A stretch of 64,000 nt of DNA from Hydractinia symbiolongicarpus (lineage: Eukaryota; Cnidaria; Hydrozoa; Anthoathecata; Hydractiniidae), in contig NC_079880.1 of the NCBI RefSeq assembly GCF_029227915.1, positions 5,644,001 through 5,708,000 on the forward strand, in the 5' to 3' direction. This document shows, in pieces, positions 36,655 to 50,000 of this stretch. Position numbers and translations under genes: made by a program. Within the stretch, counting starts at the first letter, position 1; every line of letters starts with the position of its first letter. The notes under the pieces are model-generated. The model was not told the origin of the DNA, searched no databases, and saw only the letters and a program-made list of their open reading frames with translations.

Positions 36655-37866
36655 CAAGTCTCATGCGTTTTAGTGGTGAAAAAATAATTTAAAAAATCGT
36701 TCAAGAAATGAGTTTACTCCCTGGGTACTTTCTTTGTATACTTTTGACTATACGGGCCAAGCCCGGGATTTACGGGAAATCGCGGATTTTCGTTTGCCGG
36801 CGATTAAACTTCTTTTATTCAGCGTCCCATCAAATATGAAAATATTTTTGAAAACTACAAGTCTCATGCGTTTAGTGGTAAAAAAATAATATAAAAAATC
36901 GTTCGGGAAATGAGTTTACTCCCTGGGTACTTTCTTTGTATACTTTTGACTATACGGGCCGAGTCCAGGATTTACGGGAAATCGCAGGTTTTCGTTTGCC
37001 GGCGATTAAACTTCTTTCATTAAGCGTCTCATCAAAAATGAAAACATTATTGAAAACTACAAGTCTCATGCGTTTTAGTGGTGAAAAAAAAATTTAAAAA
37101 ATCGTTCGGGAAGTGAGATTACTTCCTGGGTACTTTCTTTGTATACATTCGACTATACGGGCCAAGCCCCGGATTTACGGGAAAACGCGGGATTTCGTTT
37201 GCCGGCGATTAAACCTCTTTCATTAAGCGTCTCAGCAAAAATGAAAACATTTTTGAAAACTACAAGTCTCATGCGTTTTAGTGGTGAAAAAATAATTTAA
37301 AAAATCGTTCAAGAAATGAGTTTACTCCCTGGGTACTTTCTTTGTATACTTTTGACTATACGGGCCAAGCCCGGGATTTACGGGAAATCGCGGATTTTCG
37401 TTTGCCGGCGATTAAACTTCTTTTATTCAGCGTCCCATCAAATATGAAAATATTTTTGAAAACTACAAGTCTCATGCGTTTAGTGGTAAAAAAATAATAT
37501 AAAAAATCGTTCGGGAAATGAGTTTACTCCCTGGGTACTTTCTTTGTATACTTTTGACTATACGGGCCGAGTCCAGGATTTACGGGAAATCGCAGGTTTT
37601 CGTTTGCCGGCGATTAAACTTCTTTCATTAAGCGTCTCATCAAAAATGAAAACATTATTGAAAACTACAAGTCTCATGCGTTTTAGTGGTGAAAAAAAAA
37701 TTTAAAAAATCGTTCGGGAAGTGAGATTACTTCCTGGGTACTTTCTTTGTATACATTCGACTATACGGGCCAAGCCCCGGATTTACGGGAAAACGCGGGA
37801 TTTCGTTTGCCGGCGATTAAACCTCTTTCATTAAGCGTCTCAGCAAAAATGAAAACACTTTTGAAA
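36655..37866. repeat. Recent trimer duplication, 608 bp period
   Basis: The TCAAG markers at 36,701 and 37,309 are 608 bp apart, as are the unique CTCAGCAAAAATG markers at 37,231 and 37,839. Both copies contain GCGGATTTT, GAGTCCAGG, CATTATTG, GAAGTGAGATTACTTCC and GCCCCGG. The monomer between the copies is a chimera. It begins as the CATTAAGCGTCTCAGC form and continues as ACATTTTTGAAAACTAC with CGTTCAAG, whereas copy 2 continues as CACTTTTGAAAAGTAC. Confidence 0.9.
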
Positions 37867-38580
37867 AGTACAAGTCTCATGCGTTTTAGTGGTGAAAAAA
37901 TAATTTAAAAAATCGTTCGGGAAATGAGTTTACTCCCTGGGTACTTTCTTTGTATACTTTTGCCTATACGGGCCGAGTCCGGGATTTACGGGAAATCGCG
38001 GATTTTCGTTTGCCGGCGATTAAACTTCTTTTATTCAGCGTCCCATCAAATATGAAAATATTTTTGAAAACTACAAGTCTCATGCGTTTAGTGGTAAAAA
38101 AATAATATAAAAAATCGTTCGGGAAATGAGTTTACTCCCTGGGTACTTTCTTTGTATACTTTTGACTATACGGGCCAAGCTGGGATTTACGGGAAATCGC
38201 GGGTTTTCGTTTGCCGGTGATTAAACTTCTTTTATTCAGCGTCTCATCAAAAATGAAAACATTTTTAAAAACTACAAGTCTTATGCGTTTTAGTGGTGAA
38301 AAAATAATTTAAAAAATCGTTCTGGAAATGAGTTTACTCACAGGGTACTTTCTTTTTATACTTTTGGCTATACGGGCCGAGTCCGGGGTTTACGGGAAAT
38401 CGCGGGTTTTCGTTTGCCGGCGATTAAACTTCTTTTATTCAGCGTCTCATCAAAAATGAAAACATTTTTGAAAACTACAAGTCTCATGCGTTTTATTGGT
38501 GAAAAAATAATTTAAAAAATCGTTCGGGAAATGAGTTTACTCCCTGGGTACTTTCTTTGTATACTTTTGACTATACGGGC

Positions 38581-40200
38581 CAAGCCTGGATTTACGGGAA
38601 ATCGCGGGTTTTCGTTTGCCGGCGATTAAACTTCTTTTATTCAGCGTCTCATCAAAAATGAAAACATTTTTAAAAACTACAAGTCTTATGCGTTTTAGTG
38701 GTGAAAAAATAATTTAAAAAATCGTTCTGGAAATGAGTTTACTCACAGGGTACTTTCTTTGTATACTTTTGACTATACGGGCCAAGCCCGGGATTTACGG
38801 GAAATCGCGGGTTTTCGTTTGCCGGCGATTAAACTTCTTTTATTCAGCGTCTCATCAAAAATGAAAACATTTTTGAAAACTACAAGTCTCATGCGTTTTA
38901 GTGGTGAAAAAATAATTTAAAAAATCGTTCAATAAATGAGTTTACTCCCTGGGTACTTTCTTTGTATACTTTTGACTATACAGGCCAAGCCGGGATTTAC
39001 GGGAAATCGCGGGTTTTCGTTTGCCGGCGATTGAACTTCTTTTATTCAGCGTCTCATCAAAAATGAAAACATTTTTAAAAACTACAAGTCTTTTGCGTTT
39101 TAGTGGTGAAAAAATAATTTAAAAAATCGTTCTGGAAATGAGTTTACTCACAGGGTACTTTCTTTGCATACTTTTGACTATACGGGCCAAGCCCGGGATT
39201 TACGGGAAATCGCGGGTTTTCGTTTGCCGGCGATTAAACTTCTTTTATTCAGCGTCTCATCAAAAATGAAAACATTTTTAAAAACTACAAGTCTTATGCG
39301 TTTTAGTGGTGAAAAAATAATTTAAAAAATCGTCCTGGAAATGAGTTTACTCCCTGGGTACTTTCTTTGTATACTTTTGACTATACGGGCCAAGCCTGGA
39401 TTTACGGGAAATCGCGGGTTTTCGTTTGCCGGCGATTAAACTTCTTTTATTCAGCGTCTCATCAAAAATGAAAACATTTTTAAAAACTACAAGTCTTATG
39501 CGTTTTAGTGGTGAAAAAATAATTTAAAAAATCGTTCTGGAAATGAGTTTACTCACAGGGTACTTTCTTTGTATACTTTTGACTATACGGGCCAAGCCCG
39601 GGATTTACGGGAAATCGCGGGTTTTCGTTTGCCGGCGATTAAACTTCTTTTATTCAGCGTCTCATCAAAAATGAAAACATTTTTGAAAACTACAAGTCTC
39701 ATGCGTTTTAGTGGTGAAAAAATAATTTAAAAAATCGTTCAATAAATGAGTTTACTCCCTGGGTACTTTCTTTGTATACTTTTGACTATACAGGCCAAGC
39801 CGGGATTTACGGGAAATCGCGGGTTTTCGTTTGCCGGCGATTGAACTTCTTTTATTCAGCGTCTCATCAAAAATGAAAACATTTTTAAAAACTACAAGTC
39901 TTTTGCGTTTTAGTGGTGAAAAAATAATTTAAAAAATCGTTCTGGAAATGAGTTTACTCACAGGGTACTTTCTTTGCATACTTTTGACTATACGGGCCAA
40001 GCCCGGGATTTACGGGAAATCGCGGGTTTTCGTTTGCCGGCGATTAAACTTCTTTTATTCAGCGTCTCATCAAAAATGAAAACATTTTTAAAAACTACAA
40101 GTCTTATGCGTTTTAGTGGTGAAAAAATAATTTAAAAAATCGTCCTGGAAATGAGTTTACTCCCTGGGTACTTTCTTTGTATACTTTTGACTATACGGGC
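38581..40200. repeat. Recent tetramer duplication, 810 bp period
   Basis: Copies at 38,581-39,390 and 39,391-40,200 share the unique CAAGCCTGGA (38,581 and 39,391), CAATAAATG, TTTGCATAC and CGTCCTGG (39,331 and 40,141). The joint is visible. CGTCCTGGAAATGAG runs into CAAGCCTGGA at 39,331-39,400 but into CGAGTCCGGC at 40,141-40,210. The crossover therefore fell inside the first 60 bp of one monomer. Confidence 0.92.
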
Positions 40201-42754
40201 CGAGTCCGGCATTTAGGGAAATCGCAGGTTTTCGTTTCCCGGCGATTAAACTGCTTTTATTCAGCGTCTCATCAAAAATGAAAACATTTTTGAAAACTAC
40301 AAGTCTCATGCGTTTTAGTGGTGAAAAAATAATTTAAAAAATCGTTCGGGAAGTGAGTTTACTCCCTGGGTACTTTCTTTGTATACTTTTGACTATACGG
40401 GCCAAGCCGGGATTTACGGGAAATCGCGGGTTTTCGTTTGCCGGCGATTAAACTTCTTTTATTCAGCGTCTCATCAAAAATGAAAACATTTTTAAAAACT
40501 ACAAGTCTTATGGGCTTTAGTGGTGAAAAAATAATTTAAAAAATCGTTCTGGAAATGAGTTTACTCACAGGGTACTTTCTTTGTATACATTCGACTATAC
40601 GTGCCAAGCCCGGGATTTACGGGAAATCGCGGGTTTTCGTTTGCCGGCGATTAAACTTCTTTTATTCAGCGTCTCATCAAAAATGAAAACATTTTTGAAA
40701 ACTACAAGTCTCATGCGTTTTAGTGGTGAAAAAATAATTTAAAAAATCGCTCAGGAAATGAGTTTACTCCCTGGGTACTTTCTTTGTATACTTTTGACTA
40801 TACGGGCCAAGCCGGGATTTACGGGAAATCGCGGGTTTTCGTTTGCCGGTGATTAAACTTCTTTTATTCAGCGTCTCATCAAAAATGAAAACATTTTTAA
40901 AAACTGCAAGTCTTATGCGTTTTAGTGGTGAAAAAATATTTTAAAAAATCGTTCTGGAAATGAGTTTACTCACAGGGTACTTTCTTTGTATACTTTTGAC
41001 TATACGGGCCGAGTCCGGGGTTTACGGGAAATCGCGGGTTTTCGTTTGCCGGCGATTAAACTTCTTTTATTCAGCGTCTCATCAAAAATGAAAACATTTT
41101 TGAAAACTACAAGTCTCATGCGTTTTAGTGGTGAAAAAATAATTTAAAAAATCGTTCGGGAAATGAGTTTACTCCCTGGGTACTTTCTTTGTATACTTTT
41201 GACTATACGGGCCAAGCCGGCATTTACGGTAAAATTGCGGGTTTTTGTTTGCCGGCGATTAAACTTCTTTTATTCAGCGTCTCATCAAAAATGAAAACAT
41301 TTTTAAAAACTACAAGTCTTATGCGTTTTAGTGGTGAAAAAATAATTTAAAAAATCGTTCTGGAAATGAGTTTACTCACAGGGTACTTTCTTTGTATACT
41401 TTTGACTATACGGGCCAAGCCCGGGATTTACGGGAAATCACGGGTTTTCGTTTGCCGGCAATTAAACTTCTTTTATTCAGCGTCTCATCAAAAATGAAAA
41501 CATTTTTGAAAACTACAAGTCTCATCCGTTTTAGTGGTGAAAAAAAAATTTAAAAAATCGTTCAAGAAATGAGTTTACTCCCTGGGTACTTTCTTTGTAT
41601 ACTTTTGACTATACAGGCCAAGCTGGGATTTACGGGAAATCGCGGGTTATCGTTTGCCGGCGATTAAACTTCTTTTATTCAGCGTCTCATCAAAAATGAA
41701 AACATTTTTAAAAACTACAAGTCTTTTGCGTTTTAGTGGTGAAAAAATAATTTAAAAAATCGTTCTGGAAATGAGTTTACTCACAGGGTACTTTCTTTGT
41801 ATACTTTTGACTATACGGGCCAAGCCCGGGGTTTACGGGAAATCTCGGGTTTTCGTTTGCCGGCGATTAAACTTCTTTTATTCAGCGTCTCATCAAAAAT
41901 GAAAACAGTTTTAAAACTACAAGTCTCATGCGTTTTAGTGGTGAAAAAATAAATTAAAAAATCGTTCTGGAACTGAGTTTACTCACAGGGTACTTTCTTT
42001 GTATACATTCGACTATACGGGCCAAGCCCGGAATTTACGGGAAATCGCGGGTTTTCGTTTGCCGGCGATTAAACCTCTTTCATTAAGCGTCTCATCAAAA
42101 ATGAAAACATTTCTGAAAACTACAAGTCTCATGCGTTTTAGTGGTGAAAAAAAAATTTAAAAAATCGTTCGGGAAATGAGTTTACTTCCTGGGTACTTTC
42201 TTTGTATACATTCGACTATACGGGCCAAGCCCGGGATTTACGGGAAATCGCGGGATTTCGTTTGCCGGCAAATAAACCTCTTTTATTAAGCGTCTCATCA
42301 AAAATGAAAACATTTTTAAAAACTACAAGTCTTATGCGTTTTAGTGGTGAAAAAATAATTTAAAAAATCGTTCTGGAATTGAGTTTACTCATAGGGTACT
42401 TTCTTTGTATACATGCGACTATCCGTGCCAAGCCCGGGATATACGGGAAATCGCGGGTTTTCGTTTGCCGGCGATTAAACTGCTTTTATTCAGCGTCTCA
42501 TCAAAAATGAAAACATTCATGAAAACTACAAGTCTCATGCGTTTTAGTGGTGAAAAAATAATTTAAAAAATCGTTCGGGAAATGAGTTTATTCCCTGGGT
42601 ACTTTCTTTGTATACTTTTGACTATACTGGCCGAGTTTGGGATTTACGGGAAATCGCGGATTTTCGTTTGCCGGCGATTAAACTTCTTTCATTAAGCGTC
42701 TCATCAAAAATGAAAACATTTCTGAAAACTACAAGTCTCATGCGTTTTAGTGGT
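40201..42754. repeat. Block resembling 10-13 kb and 14-16 kb
   Basis: The order CATTTAGGG, GGAAGTGAG, TATGGGCTTT (40,509), CGCTCAGG, ATCACGGG, AAGCTGGG, TCTTTTGCG, TTAAAACTAC, GGCAAATAAACC, GCGACTATCC (42,418) follows the same sequence of lineages as at about 10.3-12.7 kb. A private variant, CGGCATTTACGGTAAAATTGCGGG near 41,220, carries several changes in one monomer. Others are GTTATCGTTTGCC at about 41,646 and CTCATCCG at 41,521. Confidence 0.78.
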
Positions 42755-45700
42755 GAAAATTAATTTAAAAAATCGTTCGGGAACTGAGTTTACTCCCTGG
42801 GTACTTTCTTTGTATACTTTTGACTATACGGGCCGAGTCCGGGATTTAGGGAAATCGCGGATTTTCGTTTGCCGGCGATTAAACTTCTTTTATTCAGCGT
42901 CCCATCAAATACGAAAATATTTTTGAAAACTACAAGTCTCATGCGTTTAGTGGTAAAAAAATAATATAAAAAATCGTTCGGGAAATGAGTTTACTCCCTG
43001 GGTACTTTCTTTGTATACTTTTGACTATACGGGCCAAGCCGGGATTTACGGGAAATCGCGGGTTTTCGTTTGCCGGTGATTAAACTTCTTTTATTCAGCG
43101 TCTCATCAAAAATGAAAACATTTTTAAAAACTACAAGTCTTATGCGTTTTAGTGGTGAAAAAATAATTTAAAAAATCGTTCTGGAAATGAGTTTACTCAC
43201 AGGTTACTTTCTTTTTATACTTTTGACTATACGGGCCGAGTCCGGGGTTTACGGGAAATCGCGGGTTTTCGTTTGCCGGCGATTAAACTTCCTTTATTCA
43301 GCGTCTCATCAAAAATGAAAACATTTTTGAAAACTACAAGTCTCATGCGTTTTAGTGGTGAAAAAATAATTTAAAAAATCGTTCGGGAAATGAGTTTACT
43401 CCCTGGGTACTTTCTTTGTATTATTTTGACTATACGGGCCAAGCCCAGATTTACGGGAAATCGCGGGTTTTCGTTTGCCAGCGATTAAACTTCTTTTATT
43501 CAGCGTCTCATCAAAAATGAAAACATTTTTAAAAACTACAAGTCTTATGCGTTTTAGTGGTGAAAAAATAATTTAAAAAATCGTTCTGGAAATGAGTTTA
43601 CTCACAGGGTACTTTCTTTGTATACTTTTGACTATACGGGCCAAGCCCGGGATTTACGGGAAATCGCGGGTTTTCGTTTGCCGGCGATTAAACTTCTTTT
43701 ATTCAGCGTCTCATCAAAAATGAAAACATTTTTGAAAACTACAAGTCTCATGCGTTTTAGTGGTGAAAAAATAATTTAAAAAATCGTTCAAGAAATGAGT
43801 TTACTCCCTGGGTACTTTCTTTGTATACTTTTGACTATACAGGCCAAGCCGGGATTTACGGGAAATCGCGGGTTTTCGTTTGCCGGCGATTAAACTTCTT
43901 TTATTCAGCGTCTCATCAAAAATGAAAACATTTTTAAAAACTACAAGTCTTTTGCGTTTTAGTGGTGAAAAAATAATTTAAAAAATCGTTCTGGAAATGA
44001 GTTTACTCACAGGGTACTTTCTTTGTATACTTTTGACTATACGGGCCAAGCCCGGGATTTACGGGAAATCGCGGATTTTCGTTTGCCGGCGATTAAACTT
44101 CTTTTATTCAGCGTCCCATCAAATATGAAAATATTTTTGAAAACTACAAGTCTCACGCGTTTAGTGGTAAAAAAAATAATATAAAAAATCGTTCGGGAAA
44201 TGAGTTTACTCCCTGGGTACTTTCTTTGTATACTTTTGACTATACGGGCCGAGGCCAGGATTTACGGGAAATCGCAGGTTTTCGTTTGCCGGCGATTAAA
44301 CTTCTTTTATTCAGCGTCTCATCAAAAATGAAAACGTTTTTAAAAACTACAAGTCTCATGCGTTTTAGTGGTGAAAAAGTAATTTAAAAAATCGTTCGGG
44401 AAATGAGTTTACTCCCTGGGTACTTTCTTTGTATACTTTTGACTATACGGGCCAAGCCCGGGATTTACGGGAAATCGCGGGTTTTCGTTTGCCGGCGATT
44501 AAACTTCTTTTATTCAGCGTCTCATCAAAAATGAAAACATTTTTAAAAACTACAAGTCTCATGCGTTTTAGTGGTGAAAAAATAATTTAAAAAATCGTTC
44601 GGGAAATGAGTTTATTCCCTGGGTACTTTCTTTGTATACTTTTGACTATACGGGCCGAGTTCGGGTTTTACGGGACATCGCGGATTTTCGTTTGCCGGCG
44701 ATTAAACTTCTTTCATTAAGCGTCTCATCAAAAATGAAAACATTTCTGAAAACTACAAGTCTCATGCGTTTTAGTGGTGAAAATTAATTTAAAAAATCGT
44801 TCTGGAACTGAGTTTACTCCCTGGGTACTTTCTTTGTATACTTTTGACTATACGGGCCGAGTCCGGGATTTAGGGAAATCGCGGATTTTCGTTTGCCGGC
44901 GATTAAACTTCTTTTATTCAGCGTCCCATCAAATACGAAAATATTTTTGAAAACTACAAGTCTCATGCATTTAGTGGTAAAAAAATAATATAAAAAATCG
45001 TTCGGGAAATGAGTTTACTCCCTGGGTACTTTCTTTGTATACTTTTGACTATACGGGCCAAGCCGGGATTTACGGGAAATCGCGGGTTTTCGTTTGCCGG
45101 TGATTAAACTTCTTTTATTCAGCGTCTCATCAAAAATGAAAACATTTTTGAAAACTACAATTCTTATGCGTTTTAGTGGTGAAAAAATAATTTAAAAAAT
45201 CGTTCTGGAAATGAGTTTACTCACAGGGTACTTTCTTTTTATACTTTTGACTATACGGGCCGAGTCCGGGGTTTACGGGAAATCGCAGGTTTTCGTTTGC
45301 CAGCGATTAAACTTCTTTTATTCAGCGTCTCATCAAAAATGAAAACATTTTTGAAAACTACAAGTCTCATGCGTTTTAGTGGTGAAAAAATAATTTAAAA
45401 AATCGTTCGGGAAATGAGTTTACTCCCTGGGTACTTTCTTTGTATACTTTTGACTATACGGGCCAAGCCGGGATTTACGGGAAATCGCGGGTTTTCGTTT
45501 GCCGGCGATTAAACTTCTTTTATTCAGCGTCTCATCAAAAATGAAAACATTTTTAAAAACTACAAGTCTTATGCGTTTTAGTGGTGAAAAAATAATTTAA
45601 AAAATCGTTCTGGAAATGAGTTTACTCACAGGGTACTTTCTTTGTATACTTTTGACTATACGGGCCAAGCCCGGGATTTACGGGAAATCGCGGGTTTTCG

Positions 45701-46370
45701 TTTGCCGGCGATTAAACTTCTTTTATTCAGCGTCTCATCAAAAATGAAAACATTTTTGAAAACTACAAGTCTCATGCGTTTTAGTGGTGAAAAAATAATT
45801 TAAAAAATCGTTCAAGAAATGAGTTTACTCCCTGGGTACTTTCTTTGTATACTTTTGACTATACAGGCCAAGCCGGGATTTACGGGAAATCGCGGGTTTT
45901 CGTTTGCCGGCGATTAAACTTCTTTTATTCAGCGTCTCATCAAAAATGAAAATATTTTTAAAAACTACAAGTCTTTTGCGTTTTAGTGGTGAAAAAATAA
46001 TTTAAAAACTCGTTCTGGAAATGAGTTTACTCACAGGGTACTTTCTTTGTATACTTTTGACTATACGGGCCAAGCCCGGGATTTACGGGAAATCGCGGAT
46101 TTTCGTTTGCCGGCGATTAAACTTCTTTTATTCAGCGTCCCATCAAATATGAAAATATTTTTGAAAACTACAAGTCTCACGCGTTTAGTGGTAAAAAAAA
46201 TAATATAAAAAATCGTTCGGGAAATGAGTTTACTCCCTGGGTACTTTCTTTGTATACTTTTGACTATACGGGCCGAGGCCAGGATTTACGGGAAATCGCA
46301 GGTTTTCGTTTGCCGGCGATTAAACTTCTTTTATTCAGCGTCTTATCAAAAATGAAAACATTTTTAAAAA
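42755..46370. repeat. 10-monomer duplication, 2,024 bp period
   Basis: GAAAATTAATTT at 42,755 and 44,779, and CACGCG at 44,154 and 46,178, are each 2,024 bp apart. ATACGAAAATAT and GAGGCCAGG are also shared. From the left end, the block also matches 12,991 onward at 29,764 bp. Private differences include AGGTTACTTT (43,201) and the GTATTATTTTGAC form with CAAGCCCAGA (43,427-43,450) in the first copy. The GTATTATTTTGAC form also appears at 54,352 and 57,386. Confidence 0.86.
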
Positions 46371-46620
46371 CTACAAGTCTTATGCGTTTTAGTGGTGAAA
46401 ATATAATTTAAAAAATCGTTCTTGAAATGAGTTTACTCCCTGGGTACTTTCTTTGTATACTTTTGACTATACGGGCCGAGTCCGGCATTTAGGGAAATCG
46501 CAGGTTTTCGTTTCCCGGCGATTAAACTGCTTTTATTCAGCGTCTCATCAAAAATGAAAACATTTTTGAAAACTACAAGTCTCATGCGTTTTAGTGGTGA
46601 AAAAATAATTTAAAAAATCG

Positions 46621-48620
46621 TTCGGGATGTGAGTTTACTCCGTGGGTACTTTCTTTGTATACTTTTGACTATACGGGCCAAGCCGGGATTTACGGGAAAT
46701 CGCAGGTTTTCGTTTGCCGGCGATTAAACTTCTTTTATTCAGCGTCTCATCAAAAATGAAAACATTTTTAAAAACTACAAGTCTTATGGGCTTTAGTGGT
46801 GAAAAAATAATTTAAAAAATCGTTCTGGAAATGAGTTTACTCACAGGGTACTTTCTTTGTATACATTCGACTATACGTGCCAAGCCCGGGATTTACGGGA
46901 AATCGCGGGTTTTCGTTTGCCGGCGATTAAACTTCTTTTATTCAGCGTCTCATCAAAAATGAAAACATTTTTAAAAACTACAAGTCTTATGCGTTTTAGT
47001 GGTGAAAAAATAATTTAAAAAATCGTTCTGGAAATGAGTTTACTCCCTGGGTACTTTCTTTGTATACTTTTGACTATACGGGCCGAGTCCGGCATTTAGG
47101 GAAATCGCAGGTTTTCGTTTCCCGGCGATTAAACTGCTTTTATTCAGCGTCTCATCAAAAATGAAAACATTTTTGAAAACTACAAGTCTCATGCGTTTTA
47201 GTGGTGAAAAAAGAATTTAAAAAATCGTTCGGGAAGTGAGTTTACTCCGTGGGTACTTTCTTTGTATACTTTTGACTATACGGGCCAAGCCGGGATTTAC
47301 GGGAAATCGCGGGTTTTCGTTTGCCGGCGATTAAACTTCTTTTATTCAGCGTCTCATCAAAAATGAAAACATTTTTAAAAACTACAAGTCTTATGGGCTT
47401 TAGTGGTGAAAAAATAATTTAAAAAATCGTTCTGGAAATGAGTTTACTCACAGGGTACTTTCTTTGTATACATTCGACTATACGTGCCAAGCCCGGGATT
47501 TACGGGAAATCGCGGGTTTTCGTTTGCCGGCGATTAAACTTCTTTTATTCAGCGTCTCATCAAAAATGAAAACATTTTTGAGAACTACAAGTCTCATGCG
47601 TTTTAGTGGTGAAAAAATAATTTAAAAAATCGTTCGGGATGTGAGTTTACTCCGTGGGTACTTTCTTTGTATACTTTTGACTATACGGGCCAAGCCGGGA
47701 TTTACGGGAAATCGCAGGTTTTCGTTTGCCGGCGATTAAACTTCTTTTATTCAGCGTCTCATCAAAAATGAAAACATTTTTAAAAACTACAAGTCTTATG
47801 GGCTTTAGTGGTGAAAAAATAATTTAAAAAATCGTTCTGGAAATGAGTTTACTCACAGGGTACTTTCTTTGTATACATTCGACTATACGTGCCAAGCCCG
47901 GGATTTACGGGAAATCGCGGGTTTTCGTTTGCCGGCGATTAAACTTCTTTTATTCAGCGTCTCATCAAAAATGAAAACATTTTTAAAAACTACAAGTCTT
48001 ATGCGTTTTAGTGGTGAAAAAATAATTTAAAAAATCGTTCTGGAAATGAGTTTACTCCCTGGGTACTTTCTTTGTATACTTTTGACTATACGGGCCGAGT
48101 CCGGCATTTAGGGAAATCGCAGGTTTTCGTTTCCCGGCGATTAAACTGCTTTTATTCAGCGTCTCATCAAAAATGAAAACATTTTTGAAAACTACAAGTC
48201 TCATGCGTTTTAGTGGTGAAAAAAGAATTTAAAAAATCGTTCGGGAAGTGAGTTTACTCCGTGGGTACTTTCTTTGTATACTTTTGACTATACGGGCCAA
48301 GCCGGGATTTACGGGAAATCGCGGGTTTTCGTTTGCCGGCGATTAAACTTCTTTTATTCAGCGTCTCATCAAAAATGAAAACATTTTTAAAAACTACAAG
48401 TCTTATGGGCTTTAGTGGTGAAAAAATAATTTAAAAAATCGTTCTGGAAATGAGTTTACTCACAGGGTACTTTCTTTGTATACATTCGACTATACGTGCC
48501 AAGCCCGGGATTTACGGGAAATCGCGGGTTTTCGTTTGCCGGCGATTAAACTTCTTTTATTCAGCGTCTCATCAAAAATGAAAACATTTTTGAGAACTAC
48601 AAGTCTCTTGCGTTTTAGTG
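46621..48620. repeat. Pentamer duplication, 1,012 bp period
   Basis: TTCGGGATGTGAG at 46,621 and 47,633, and GAGTCCGGC at 47,085 and 48,097, are 1,012 bp apart. CTCCGTGGG appears in all four P monomers of the pair. Within each pentamer the GAGTCCGGC cassette also shows a 607 bp (3-monomer) spacing, for example 46,478 to 47,085 and 50,730 to 51,337. Three- and five-monomer periods are therefore interleaved. Confidence 0.86.
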
Positions 48621-48939
48621 GTGAAAAAATAATTTAAAAAATCGTTCAGGAAATGAGTTTACTCCCTGGGTACTTTCTTTGTATACTTTTGACTATACGG
48701 GCCAAGCCGGGATTTACGGGAAATCGCGGGTTTTCGTTTGCCGGTGATTAAACTTCTTTTATTCAGCGTCTCATCAAAAATGAAAACATTTTTAAAAACT
48801 ACAAGTCTTATGCGTTTTAGTGGTGAAAAAATAATTTAAAAAATCGTTCTGGAAATGAGTTTACTCACAGGGTACTTTCTTTGTATACTTTTGACTATAC
48901 GGACCAAGCCCGGGATTTACGGGAAATCACGGGTTTTCG

Positions 48940-50000
48940 TTTGCCGGCGATTAAACTTCTTTTATTCAGCGTCTCATCAAAAATGAAAACATTTTTGAAA
49001 ACTACAAGTCTCATGCGTTTTAGTGGTAAAAAAATAATTTAAAAAATCGTTCAAGAAATGAGTTTACTCCCTGGGTACTTTCTTTGTATACTTTTGACTA
49101 TACAGGCCAAGCTGGGATTTACGGGAAATCGCGGGTTTTCGTTTGCCGGCGATTAAACTTCTTTTATTCAGCGTCTCATCAAAAATGAAAACATTTTCAA
49201 AAACTACAAGTCTTTTGCGTTTTAGTGGTGAAAAAATAATTTAAAAAATCGTTCTGGAAATGAGTTTACTCACAGGGTACTTTCTTTGTATACTTTTGAC
49301 TATACGGGCCAAGCCCGGGGTTTACGGGAAATCGCGGGTTTTCGTTTGCCGGCGATTAAACTTCTTTTATTCAGCGTCTCATCAAAAATGAAAACATTTT
49401 TAAAAACTACAAGTCTTATGCGTTTTAGTGGTGAAAAAATAATTTAAAAAATCGTTCTGGAAATGAGTTTACTCACAGGGTACTTTCTTTTTATACTTTT
49501 GACTATACGGGCCAAGCCCGGGATTTACGGGAAATCACGGGTTTTCGTTTGCCGGCGATTAAACTTCTTTTATTCAGCGTCTCATCAAAAATGAAAACAT
49601 TTTTGAAAACTACAAGTCTCATGCGTTTTAGTGGTAAAAAAATAATTTAAAAAATCGTTCAAGAAATGAGTTTACTCCCTGGGTACTTTCTTTGTATACT
49701 TTTGACTATACAGGCCAAGCTGGGATTTACGGGAAATCGCGGGTTTTCGTTTGCCGGCGATTAAACTTCTTTTATTCAGCGTCTCATCAAAAATGAAAAC
49801 ATTTTCAAAAACTACAAGTCTTTTGCGTTTTAGTGGTGAAAAAATAATTTAAAAAATCGTTCTGGAAATGAGTTTACTCACAGGGTACTTTCTTTGTATA
49901 CTTTTGACTATACGGGCCAAGCCCGGGGTTTACGGGAAATCTCGGGTTTTCGTTTGCCGGCGATTAAACTTCTTTTATTCAGCGTCTCATCAAAAATGAA
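48940..50000. repeat. Trimer duplication marked by ACATTTTCAAAAAC
   Basis: The rare ACATTTTCAAAAAC occurs at 49,191 and 49,799, 608 bp (3 monomers) apart. Each copy is preceded by GGTAAAAAAATAATTT, CGTTCAAG and AAGCTGGG. The pair recurs 3,645 bp (18 monomers) later at 52,836 and 53,444, and a single copy lies at 56,478. The trimer duplication therefore came before the larger one. Confidence 0.88.
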
